NCBI RefSeq assembly: GCF_016097555.1
Contig: NC_054712.1
Coordinates: 45,508,308 to 45,572,307, forward strand
Direction of reading: 5' to 3'
DNA length: 64,000 bases
Origin: Gigantopelta aegis
Lineage: Eukaryota; Mollusca; Gastropoda; Neomphalida; Peltospiridae
Shown: one piece after another, positions 54,698-64,000 of the stretch
Numbering within the stretch: the first letter of the stretch is position 1
How the letters are laid out: the number at the start of each line of letters is the position of its first letter
Notes under the pieces: model-generated
Databases searched by the model: none
Told to the model about the DNA's origin: nothing
The model's input: the letters and a program-made list of their open reading frames with translations, nothing else
Program-made: the position numbers and the translations under genes

Positions 54698-56133
54698 CTG
54701 ACACACAATGAAAACGCAAAACAGATATTTTTCAATATTGTGATTAATGAAAAATATATTTATTGGACTTAAAATAACAATTTATGAGAGGAAGCCATGA
54801 GAGGTACTTGTTCTCGTTACACATACAATAGCAGAAACACACAAACTGGTGTGAAATGCGTTCACTACATGCTCAATCATGCTGCATGCAATGCACGTGA
54901 AATGCCAGTATGTGGACACATAAAAGACACGTAACGGTGTTATATTCCTCGTCACATTAAGAATGTCACGACTCGGAGAACAAAGGGAGCGAGCGTTGGC
55001 CATGGTTCAAGGGGGGGGGGGGGGGGGGGGGACTTCGCAAAGCAAAGTTGCTAGGACCTTCAGAGTCCATCCATCAACTATTGGACGACTTGTTGAACGT
55101 CATCAACAGACCGGGAGTGTCCGTGATCGACCTCGACCTGGACAACATCCCGTTACGACCCCACGCCAAGATCGGCAGATTCGACGACACCACCTCCGTG
55201 ACCGGTTCAGTACTGCGACGATTGCAGCAAGCAACACGATAGAACTTCATGGAAGGCATATCCATCCGATGACGGTCATCCGTCGACTCAACATCATGAC
55301 ACCGCGACATCGTGCTGCGAGACTACAGTTTGCTCTCCAGAATGGTAATCATCCACCAGCCTTTTACCGGAGCATTGTTTTCTCAGATGAGTCCCGTTTC
55401 TCTGTCTCCTTTGCCGATGGAAGAGCACGTGTGTAGAGGAGACTCTATGAACGGTACGCTGACGGATGTGTGAGGGAACGTGATCGGTTTGGCGGCGGTT
55501 GTCTGATGGTATGGGGGGCAATCAACTGTGATTTCAGTAGTGATCTCATCATTGTCCACGATGCTCTTACAGCCCAGCGTTATAGCCACTTTTGCGCCGT
55601 CATCGAAGACCAGGAGGTCCCCTTCTGTTTCAACAAGACAATGCACGTCCACATACTGCAAGAATTACCAGGCATTCCCGCAACAAGCCGGTATCACCGT
55701 TATGAACTGGCCCGCCGTTTCACCGGATTTTAACCCAATTGGACACATGTGGGATGAGTTAGGACGTCGTGTACGTCACCGTCAGCCACCACCGCGTAAC
55801 GTCGCCGAGCTTGCACAGGCGTTGCAGGAGTGGAGGAACATTCCTGTGGCTTATTTGAGATGTTTGTGTCAATCCTTTCCCCGTCGTCTTCACGCATGCA
55901 CGGGTCAATGGTGGACACACCAGATACTGACCTTGATAAGGGGGGGGGGGGGGGGGGGGGGTGAACTTTTCGATTACAAATGCAACTCGATTACTGATGA
56001 TAATTGGCCATGTTTCCATGTGAAAGTATCTCATGAATACCAGTCATTAATGTCATATTACATTATCCATCAATTCATTAATAGTTTGTCGTTATTTAAA
56101 AGGAAAAATAGTTTTTGCGTTTTCATTGTGTCA

Positions 56134-56134
<1 letters not shown>
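54698..56134 (+). mobile_element. Tc1/mariner transposon, decayed, with two poly-G tracts
   Basis: Terminal repeats start ctgacaca and, after a 2-bp offset, share caatgaaaacgcaaaa; flanked by TA; 1437 bp. The transposase starts at 54963 (MSRLGEQRERALAMVQ), shows VARTFRVHPSTIGRLVERHQ and FSDESRFSVSFADGRARV, then a stop at 55434, and later frame changes. The last catalytic region reads SPDFNPIGHMWDELGRR, with Gly in place of the catalytic Glu. G21 (55011-55031) and G22 (55940-55961) runs are unusual. Confidence 0.92.
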
Positions 56135-56172
<38 letters not shown>

Positions 56173-56225
56173 AAGTATATACATGTACACACACACGCAC
56201 ACACGCACACACTTCCTTCTTTGTT
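56135..56225. repeat. TA and CA microsatellite, right remainder
   Basis: (TA)n of 29 bp continuing the 52898 tract, then a short CACGCA stretch. Confidence 0.93.
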
Positions 56226-56408
56226 AAAGTTTGTTTTGTTTAATGACACCACTAGAACACTAATTAATTAATCATCTGCTGTTGGATATGAATAATTTGA
56301 TAAATTTTATGACTCGTAGTCATCAGGAGAAACCTTAGCAGTAAGGAATGTTTTACATGCACTTCCCCACAGACAGAACAGCACATACCACAGTTATGAT
56401 TTGGTCAA
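56226..56408 (-). repeat. SINE fragment
   Basis: Antisense tail ii (gtttgttttgtttaatgaca) and part of the core; diverged. Confidence 0.82.
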
Positions 56409-56804
56409 CATTTCCTTTTCACTCTGCTTTAGGCAGAAATATGATTTTGTGAGGGTTAATGGCTTTGTTCAAATTAATGCAACCCATCTGGTCCCTTTAA
56501 GCTGTGCACCCAACGGCCTTAACGAGGCCACTTGCGTGGACATATCGATCAGACTTTAAACTTTAGATCTGCATTCAAAATTTTCTATCGAAATTACTTT
56601 TTTTTTTTTTAAATATTATTAAATAGTCCAATCCTCTTCTTTCTCTTATTTAATTTTGGACTGTCCTTCTAAAATGCTCCAAATTATATAAATATTTGGC
56701 TGAGCAGTCAATTCTTTTTATTTTTGGCTTGTAACCTTTTTCTTTTTATATTTATTCTATTAACTTTTTTACTAATTGCTATTTTCAAAATTCTGCCCAT
56801 TTTC

Positions 56805-56805
<1 letters not shown>
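56409..56805. other. gene-free, T-rich spacer
   Basis: Pyrimidine-rich sequence on the plus strand, nothing recognised. Confidence 0.35.
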
Positions 56806-56841
<36 letters not shown>

Positions 56842-57075
56842 ATCCCGAGTCAGGCCACCGATCTTATCGGAGGTCGGACTCTGGATGGGCCACCTAGTGG
56901 ATCTTATCGGAGGTCGGACTCTGGATGGGCCTGTTCGAAACCCTAGTGGTATATGGGCACGTTAAACTAGTTATCATCATCATCATCAACCACGAGTCGG
57001 ACTCTAGATGGGCATGTTCGAAACCCTAGTGGTATATGGGCACGTTAAACTAGTTATCATCATCATCATCATCAA
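56806..57075 (+). repeat. CA microsatellite and duplicated short repeat with ATC tails
   Basis: After (CA)n, the unit gagtcggactctagatgggc through cacgttaaactagttatcat ends in (atc)n and occurs twice (about 56850-56985 and 56990-57075). It resembles the 3' end of a LINE or SINE family with ATC tails. Confidence 0.75.
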
Positions 57076-59470
57076 ATTAATATTTTTTTCTTACACACCC
57101 GCTGGTGAGAACATCATGCATTATTTTGTTATAACAGTTGTTTACGTGTGTTAACAATATCAAGACATACTACTGGCTGCTCCTAGATGATGACCAGGTT
57201 ACCAATGCCATACGTCCAATAACCCCCCCCCCCCCCCAGCATGCTGGAAATCGATTACACTGTGATGTACAGTTAACCTGACAATCATGTGTCTGTAACT
57301 GTAAGTCAGCTGCAAGTGCAACAGTTGTAAATAACTTTTAGTCGAAAAAGATGTTAAAATTTGCTTAAAACCTGGTTTTTGAGAATATGTATGAAATATA
57401 ATAATACATTCGTGTCCGTTAGATACCATTTATTGCACAACTCGTTTAAAAACATATCAAACTCGCTTTCGCTTTTTAGATACATTTTAAAACAACTTGT
57501 GAGATAAATGGTATCTAACGCCCACTCGTGTATCCCATGATTTTTTTTTAATGTGATCACATAAATAGACATATTCTTTTACAACAACAACAAGAAGAAA
57601 TCACCAAAGATGAGAGTATATAATAAAAAATTTATTACTTCAATGTTTAAAATAAATTTTATAAATGAAAACAATTTAAAATAAAAGGTAGAGAACTATA
57701 CAGTATAAATACTAGTAATAGAGAACTATACAGTATAAATACTAGTAATTAATCTAGTATATACATATATTAAAGATTATTAGTAAAATTTAGATAACAT
57801 AGATGCGTGTAAGGCTAGAGATAAATAATCACATAAAAAAAAAAATACTGCTTACGTAGGCTATAAATATCACAATTAAAAGATGCATCAATTTGATTTA
57901 CAGACAGTATTGTAAAGACTTTGAAGTACATGTAGTGTTTACTTTTAAAACTGAAATCATTTGTTCTCTGTTGTGGATAAATAAACTTATTTTACTGTAT
58001 GGAGTGGTTGTTAAGAATATCTGGAGGACAATCATTTGTTGTAAACAGACATATGACCCAAGTACAGCCAGCTAACATTTGCGAACTATTTAATTAGTTA
58101 CTGAAGTGGCCATTTGATTTTCCCGTGAAGCAGATTAAACCGGTCTAGCAGATGTTTTTCTGCTCGGTCTGGCCAAACTCAGCCATGGACTATGAAACTT
58201 GTTGCTATACAAACAGATGGACTATGATAATTTATTGCTATGGTAAACAGAAAAGACTATCTGACAATAACTAATTCATTTTACAGTCTGAATTCCTTGT
58301 CAAAAGTATGCCAATATGTACAAAGTATGCAAAAACGTTTTACATTAATAATTAGCATTTCTAGGGAGTGGGTTAGGTATGGATTCTAAAAACCAACAAC
58401 AGGATAGCCAAGACACAAATTTGAGATGTTTATACAATGTTTAATAGTCTATTTGTATACTTCAATATGAACTTGATACATCCCGTTTGATATTAAAATA
58501 CATGTACTTCACTGTGGTTTTTCAGGGCGTGTGGATTTTTTAAAACAATTTTTCTTTTGTTTGTGTACTTCAGGTCTAAATACCCACTGCTGACCCCTGT
58601 CCTACCCCTGACACCCATATAAATAAGGACGGATTTAGTTGATCACAGATATTAATATAACATAAGAGCAAATATATATCTACAGAATGGAAACGAGGCT
58701 AATGATATCTGAACAAGCAAGATGTTTACAGGACAATTTTCCTTCAAACAATGTTTATGTTTTCAAGAAAATACATAAAGATTTGTTCAGAAAGCAATAT
58801 TGTGTATGTACGAGATACAGTGGTTTCCAGCTATTTGTATACCTCATAATGGAATATTTCGCCTAACTGCAACATTTGTTGAAACACCAAACCATTTCCT
58901 ATAAATTGTATGCAAAATATGCTATTTAATTGAATAGAGTATGTGGCCAGACTCTGCCACTCCCACATCTTGTTTTTCTTCCACCTAATTTAGGACTTCC
59001 TAGGGTGAAACATTTGCTTGTATGCCCCCACCAATATAAAATCCTGGCTGAACCACTGTATCACTAACACATCATTCTCAACTGGTCAAGACTTCCTTAT
59101 TCCTATTCACAAAAATAATTTATCTTTGTCATGATTATCTTGTAAACATCTTTGTTATAAAAATATACTAAATTTTAAAATAAATTAAATAAAACATTGT
59201 AATTATTATCTTAATTTCAACTTTCTACATAAATATCTGCTAATATATAATAAACAGTAATACAAATACTAAAACATTACAAAGCACAAATTATTTGGAA
59301 TTAGCAACACAATTTTCACCAATGTGTTTCTGATAGAGGAATGCAACGGATTGCATCAAGTATTCTTAATGATATGATTGTTTTCTAATTGAAGTATCAC
59401 AGTCTGTTTTTATCACAGAACATGCTTTCATAATGCCACACATGTTGAAACATTTCTGGTTTTCTCATCA
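57076..59470. other. 2.4-kb gene-free spacer
   Basis: AT-rich. Contains C15 at 57223-57237 and a 31-bp direct repeat (gagaactatacagtataaat) at 57690-57748. No coding exon seen on either strand. Confidence 0.4.
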
Positions 59471-59479
59471 CAATGCAGT

Positions 59480-60150
59480 TCAGTTGACATTATTATTTGT
59501 TGACATTGTTAAAACTGTTCACTTTATCATCTATTGACACTGTTAATTGCTGACATTGTTAAACTACAAACACTGAAACTATTGACATTAACTGCTGACA
59601 CTGATAAACTGTTGACATTATTATCTGTTGACATTAACTGCTGACACTGATAAACTGTTGACATTAACTGCTCACTGTTAAACTGTTGACATTAACTGCT
59701 CACTGTTAAACTGTTGACATTATTATCTGTTGACATTAACTGCTCACACTGTTAAACTGTTGACATTAACTGCTGACACTGTTAAACTGTTGACATTAAC
59801 TGCTGACACTGATAAACTGTTGACATTATTATCTGTTGACATTAACTGCTGACACTGATAAACTGTTGACATTATTATCTGTTGACATTAACTGCTGATA
59901 CTGTTAAACTGTTGACATTAACTGCTCACTGTTAAACTGTTGACATTAACTGCTCACTGTTAAACTGTTGACATTATTATCTGTTGACATTAACTGCTGA
60001 CACTGTTAAACTGTTGACATTAACTGCTGACACTGTTAAACTGTTGACAAATATTGCTGACACTGTTAAACTGTTAGCATTAACTGCTGACACTGTTAAA
60101 CTGTTGACATTAACTGCTGACATTATCATCTGTTGACACTAACTGCTAAC
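59480..60150. repeat. 20-30-bp minisatellite in the dynein 3' UTR region
   Basis: Units ttgacattaactgctgacac plus tgttaaactg alternate with shorter variants (ctcactgttaaac, attatctg), more than twenty units. It reaches to within about 20 bp of the dynein stop codon. Confidence 0.93.
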
Positions 60151-60165
60151 CCTGTTAAAACATGT

Positions 60166-60552
60166 CTATTTGATGTCACACAGTAGCGCGACTCCGCGTA
60201 GCGTCCAGTGGTCGGGAGCCTGGTTGGTCTTGAGGACAACCCCAGCGATGTATGTCAGGTCTGTCCTGCGTGGCTTCTTGTAGATGGGACAGTAGTACAG
60301 GCGTGGGTCGTGGCCGCTCGTGCTGTTGATGGCAAAGATGTGGATGATCGGCATCGGCTCGAACAGGATCTTGGGTTTCGGCTCGATCAGTTTACTCTGG
60401 CGTCTGTCCCAGCCCGCCCCCTCCAGGTACAGACCATAGATGTAGACACCCTCCTGTGGAGCGACAGTCACATCATCCTTCGACATCTTTATCACTTCGT
60501 TGTGAAGAACGACCGTGTCAAGAGCCCATCCTTTGTGAGCTCGAGTTACCTC
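60166..60552 (-). CDS. DNAH5/8: dynein heavy chain exon D and stop
   Basis: [20 protein letters not shown] through [13 protein letters not shown] to [12 protein letters not shown], 128 codons. This is the conserved C-terminal domain. Confidence 0.97.
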   Translation of the reverse strand, partial: EVTRAHKGWALDTVVLHNEVIKMSKDDVTVAPQEGVYIYGLYLEGAGWDRRQSKLIEPKPKILFEPMPIIHIFAINSTSGHDPRLYYCPIYKKPRRTDLTYIAGVVLKTNQAPDHWTLRGVALLCDIK

Positions 60553-62822
60553 CTAAAATAAACAAATTAACATTCGAGTTATATTAACATTCACATTCGA
60601 GATTAAAAACAGCCATTTAAGATAATACCATACTCAGCACTGATATTTAATCCTTTTGTAGTACTATTTATTTAAAATCCATCTGATAAGGGGAGCTAAA
60701 AAAAACCTCTCCTTAAACTAATCTCAAGGGTGTGATGGGAAGCCAGAGTGATGGCTCCCTTAAACGACGAGGTCTGTAGTGTTAGTCGCGTCGAGCTGTT
60801 GTACTTACCTGTCTCATGGCGGTGAGGAATCCCTGTGGGTTGAAGAATCCCGTCATCCAGAATGTGTCTGGCCGGCCCTCGAAACACCACGAGTTGAACT
60901 GGCTGTTCCGGTCGATCAGCTCCGTGAACCAGAAACCGAGGGTGCTCGAGTCCCACGACATCTGAAAAACACAAACTCGATATGATGTACATTCCAAACC
61001 TGTATCTGTACAAGACCAAGACAATGATTCAAGACACACCAACCTTCACAATGGCAATGAACTGGGGTAATAAATTTGGGGTGGGTTTTTTTTGGGTGTT
61101 GGGTTTTTTTTAAAGTCTAACAGATCATTTCACAAAGTATGTACAAATGGACTGCAGACCTGTAAAACATCACATGCTTAATGTAAACCATTGCAGTTGG
61201 AAAACCAAGTTCTTACAGCCTACCTGCTATTTTTCAAGTGCCATTAAATACCATTTATTTTATAAAAAAATAAGTACATGAATAACTTGTGCCCAATCCT
61301 TTTGTATATAAATATAAATATGGTCTTCTCCAAATAGATAATCCAATAATTTGTTCTTATTTTCCTCCTTCAAATGAACAAAAAGTGAAAATATATTAAA
61401 TGAGTATGTCATCACCAAACTCTTTAATTACAATTAATTGACATAACCTCAATTTATAAGTCAGCTCAATATATTAGTCTTCATATCCATCCACTCCGAT
61501 GCCATATGACCATAATTATAATGTGTCGAGTGTGTCATGAAACAAGCATCCTTAGAGTACTGACAGAAGGACAGGCGGACGGACAGATGGACGGAGATGA
61601 AACCTATAGTCACCTTCAGTTGGACCAGTAGGGGACTAATAAAACATTCCTTTCCTTTCCTTTCATATCCTTCCACATCCAACCCCCTTCTCCCTTCCCT
61701 CTATCTACGTACAACCCTACGAACCCATCCTACCCACCTTAGAGTACTGACGGAGGGACGGACGGACATATGGATGGATATGAAACCTATAGTCCCCTCC
61801 GGTTGGACCAATAAAACATTCCTTTCCTTTCCTTTCCTATCCATCCACATCCAACCCACTTCTCCCTTCCCTCTATCTACGTACAACCCTACGAACCCAT
61901 CCTACCCACCTTAGAGTACTGACGGAGGGACGGACGGACATATGGACGGAGATGAAACCTATAGTCCCCTCCAGTTGGACCAATAAAACATTCCTTTCCT
62001 TTCCTTTCCTATCCATCCACATCCAACCCACTTCTCCCTTCCCTCTATCTACGTACAACCCTACGAACCCATCCTACCCACCTTAGAGTACTGACGGAGG
62101 GACGGACGGACATATGGACGGAGATGAAACCTATAGTCCCCTCCGGTTGGACCAGTAGGGGACTAATAAAATATTAATTTCCTTTCCTTTCATATCCATC
62201 CACATCCAACCCACTCCCCCCTTCCCTCTATCTATGTACAACCCTATGAACCCATCCTACCCACCTTGAGCCATGCTGCTGGCACCCTGGCGTCGAACAT
62301 GCAGTCGAGCGCGTCTCGGAGGTTCTCACTCATGATGATGGTTCCGTCGATGGCCAGCTTCAGGTCGAGGAGCGTGAGCCGCACGAGGGTGATGATGCGC
62401 TGCATGCGGTCGATCTCCTGGCGCAGGAAGATGTTCATCGGCTGCAGGATGCCCATCTTCTGGAGCCTCTGCTGCACATCGTAGGGCACGTAGTCGGGCG
62501 GCAGTTTGTCGAGCATGTCGTCGCAGAGATGCGCCACGATTGACTCGCGCGTCTCGCCGCCGCCGCTGCTGCTGTCCTTCGGCTGGATGCTGAGAATCGT
62601 GTTGAGGATGGTCGAAGCGGTATTGCTCTGGTAACTAAAAGTTGATGGAGTGTAATCATAAATGAGCCATCACTTGTGAAAACCTACAACTTAGCGTGAA
62701 GTTTACTTTGATGGTGTATTTTTACAAGATATAATAAAGATAGAGTAATAACACCTGAGATTTAGATTTTAGATTGAGGTTATTAACTGTTATTTGCAAA
62801 AACCAAAAAAATATACATACAC

Positions 62823-62890
<68 letters not shown>

Positions 62891-63737
62891 TTAGACACCA
62901 AATTCCCTTATATATAAAATGTGTTAACTAAAGGTGTCATTAAATGTGAAAAGTTATGTCCAACCTTGACATGCCCAAGTGAAAGTCAAGAAATGAAACC
63001 AAATATCTTCACTGGGATGAGCTATTCTTGATAGTAGTTTACTGGAACTAAAGACCTAAACAAACATCACTTACTTGAGTATCTGCAATGGGATGAGGCA
63101 CCTACATGTATTTTATACCCCTAACCCTAACCCTCATTTTTTATTACTACATGTAACTTGTATACAAAATAAATAAATAATAATAAACACTTTAAAAGAA
63201 AAGCAACTATTGCTTTCATAAAAATAAAACTATCACAGATTAGTCATTTTAGAAGATATTTCAATATTCTCTTGCCCAAAATATATAAATTATGATGGGA
63301 AAAAAACCTCTGGACATTGAAATACAGACTAGAGAGGTATATTCTGGGCTAGCCTGTTTTATACCGCGGGGTATATTCTGGGCTAGTCCAGTTTATACCC
63401 TGGGTATAGTTTGGTGGGGGGTATATTTGGGCTATTACACCGGGACTAAAGACATGAAAAACATCTTCACTCACGTGATGTCGGCATTGGGATGAAGACC
63501 GAAAGCCTCGGGTGTGTCTGTGTTGGGCAGGTTATTGATGTACTCGATGTATTCCCCGATCTTGTTACACTTGGGGATCACGTAGCCCTTGTAGAAGACA
63601 AAGTTTGAGGAGAACATGTTCTCACTGAACCACACACGGCAGAACGTATTGAGGAGAACCTTGTCGAAATCGTCCGTCACTCTTCCCCCGTACTGGATTT
63701 CACCCAGCATGTAGCGGATACACGTCCAGTTCACACC
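60166..63737 (-). CDS. DNAH5/8: axonemal dynein heavy chain, outer-arm DNAH5/DNAH8 type (last four exons)
   Basis: The last 390 residues of a motor protein of about 4,500. The gene continues past the right edge. Exons A-D have GT-AG borders and phases 2, 0, 0. The protein is the force-generating ATPase of the outer dynein arm in cilia and flagella. The window encodes the AAA6 region and C-terminal domain: [116 protein letters not shown] and the ending [11 protein letters not shown]-stop. Agreement with DNAH5 and DNAH8 is strong throughout; I cannot separate the two. No defects are seen. Confidence 0.96.
60809..60961 (-). CDS. DNAH5/8: dynein heavy chain exon C
   Basis: [20 protein letters not shown] to [14 protein letters not shown], 51 codons, phase 0 at both ends, donor gtaagt. 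Confidence 0.96.
61020..61550. other. gene-free part of the intron between dynein exons B and C
   Basis: AT-rich, no exon. Near 61490-61540 a short piece resembles SINE tail i (gccatatgaccataattata, gtgtcgagtgtgtcat). Confidence 0.4.
61552..62264. repeat. 172-bp array ending at the dynein exon B donor
   Basis: Units start (ttagagtactga) at 61552, 61739, 61911 and 62083, with spacing 187, 172, 172. Each ends cccatcctacccacc, the sequence that follows exon B at its donor. Confidence 0.95.
62265..62634 (-). CDS. DNAH5/8: dynein heavy chain exon B
   Basis: [20 protein letters not shown], a Ser/Gly stretch, [15 protein letters not shown], the [12 protein letters not shown] helix and [12 protein letters not shown], ending AAWLK at a gtgggt donor. 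GC-rich codons. The donor flank is copied in the adjoining 172-bp array. Confidence 0.95.
62815..62890. repeat. CA microsatellite
   Basis: (CA)n of more than 60 bp in the intron between dynein exons A and B. Confidence 0.97.
63475..63737 (-). CDS. DNAH5/8: dynein heavy chain exon A (fourth from last)
   Basis: [20 protein letters not shown] to FGLHPNADI. Acceptor ctttcag, donor gtgagt, exit phase 2. Confidence 0.95.
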
Positions 63738-64000
63738 CTGAAAGTACACATTTGTATGAACCCAGCACAAAAACACTTACCAAGTATTGAGGTCTTTTTT
63801 TTAAATCATTTTTGACCACTGGATTATTTTGTAACAGAAAACATATTGAGGAGATTCAAGTTTATAACTTTTACTCAGATATTTATTTACACTTCAATGT
63901 GTTTATAAATACATAAAATAGCATTCATATGTCAAAGGGCAAGTAGTGTGTGTATGTGTGAGAGAGAGCCCTGGGAGAAGGGAGAAAGGAGGGGGGAGAG
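63738..64000. other. dynein intron, to window edge
   Basis: No further exon in the last 260 bases; the gene must continue outside. A purine-rich run ends the window. Confidence 0.6.

Overview
The window looks like nuclear DNA of a mollusc, most likely a gastropod. The AT-rich background carries about thirty tRNA-headed SINE copies of a modular type common in molluscan genomes, Tc1/mariner, Tigger-like and hAT-like DNA transposon remains, LINE fragments and many minisatellites. The genes are intron-rich animal genes. No virus-like element was recognised.

Four host genes can be read, all on the minus strand. (1) 3288-14205: a four-exon secreted protein of 244 residues with a signal peptide, a PAN/Apple-type domain and a C-type lectin domain; all exon phases fit. 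(2) 18786-19991: an intronless Cys-loop ligand-gated channel subunit. (3) 23694-50382: a complete 16-exon PNKP gene (polynucleotide kinase 3'-phosphatase, 603 residues) with FHA, HAD phosphatase and P-loop kinase domains; every splice phase closes. (4) 60166-63737 and beyond the right edge: the last four exons of an outer-arm axonemal dynein heavy chain of the DNAH5/DNAH8 type. A single polycystin-1-like exon lies on the plus strand inside a PNKP intron.

Layout: 1-1021 is an 82-bp satellite. 2.5-3.2 kb is a LINE tail. 3.3-14.2 kb is the lectin gene; its introns hold a Tc1 relic interrupted by a MITE, microsatellites, 48-bp and 40-bp minisatellites and a 5'-truncated LINE whose own sequence has expanded into a 103-bp array. 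14.6-23.6 kb holds SINEs, a TTAA-flanked MITE, foldbacks and the channel gene. 23.7-50.4 kb is PNKP with repeat-filled introns. 50.5-60 kb is a transposon-rich spacer, including two Tc1/mariner elements inserted one after the other in a single TA microsatellite. 60.2-64 kb is the dynein gene.

The most unusual pattern is that several intronic minisatellites contain copies of the splice junction of the neighbouring exon: PNKP exon 6 acceptor, PNKP exon 9 donor, PNKP exon 11 donor, dynein exon B donor and possibly PNKP exon 12 donor. Tandem duplication seems to have repeatedly captured exon-intron borders and produced rows of decoy splice sites.

All calls rest on reading the sequence and on remembered protein families; no database search was run.
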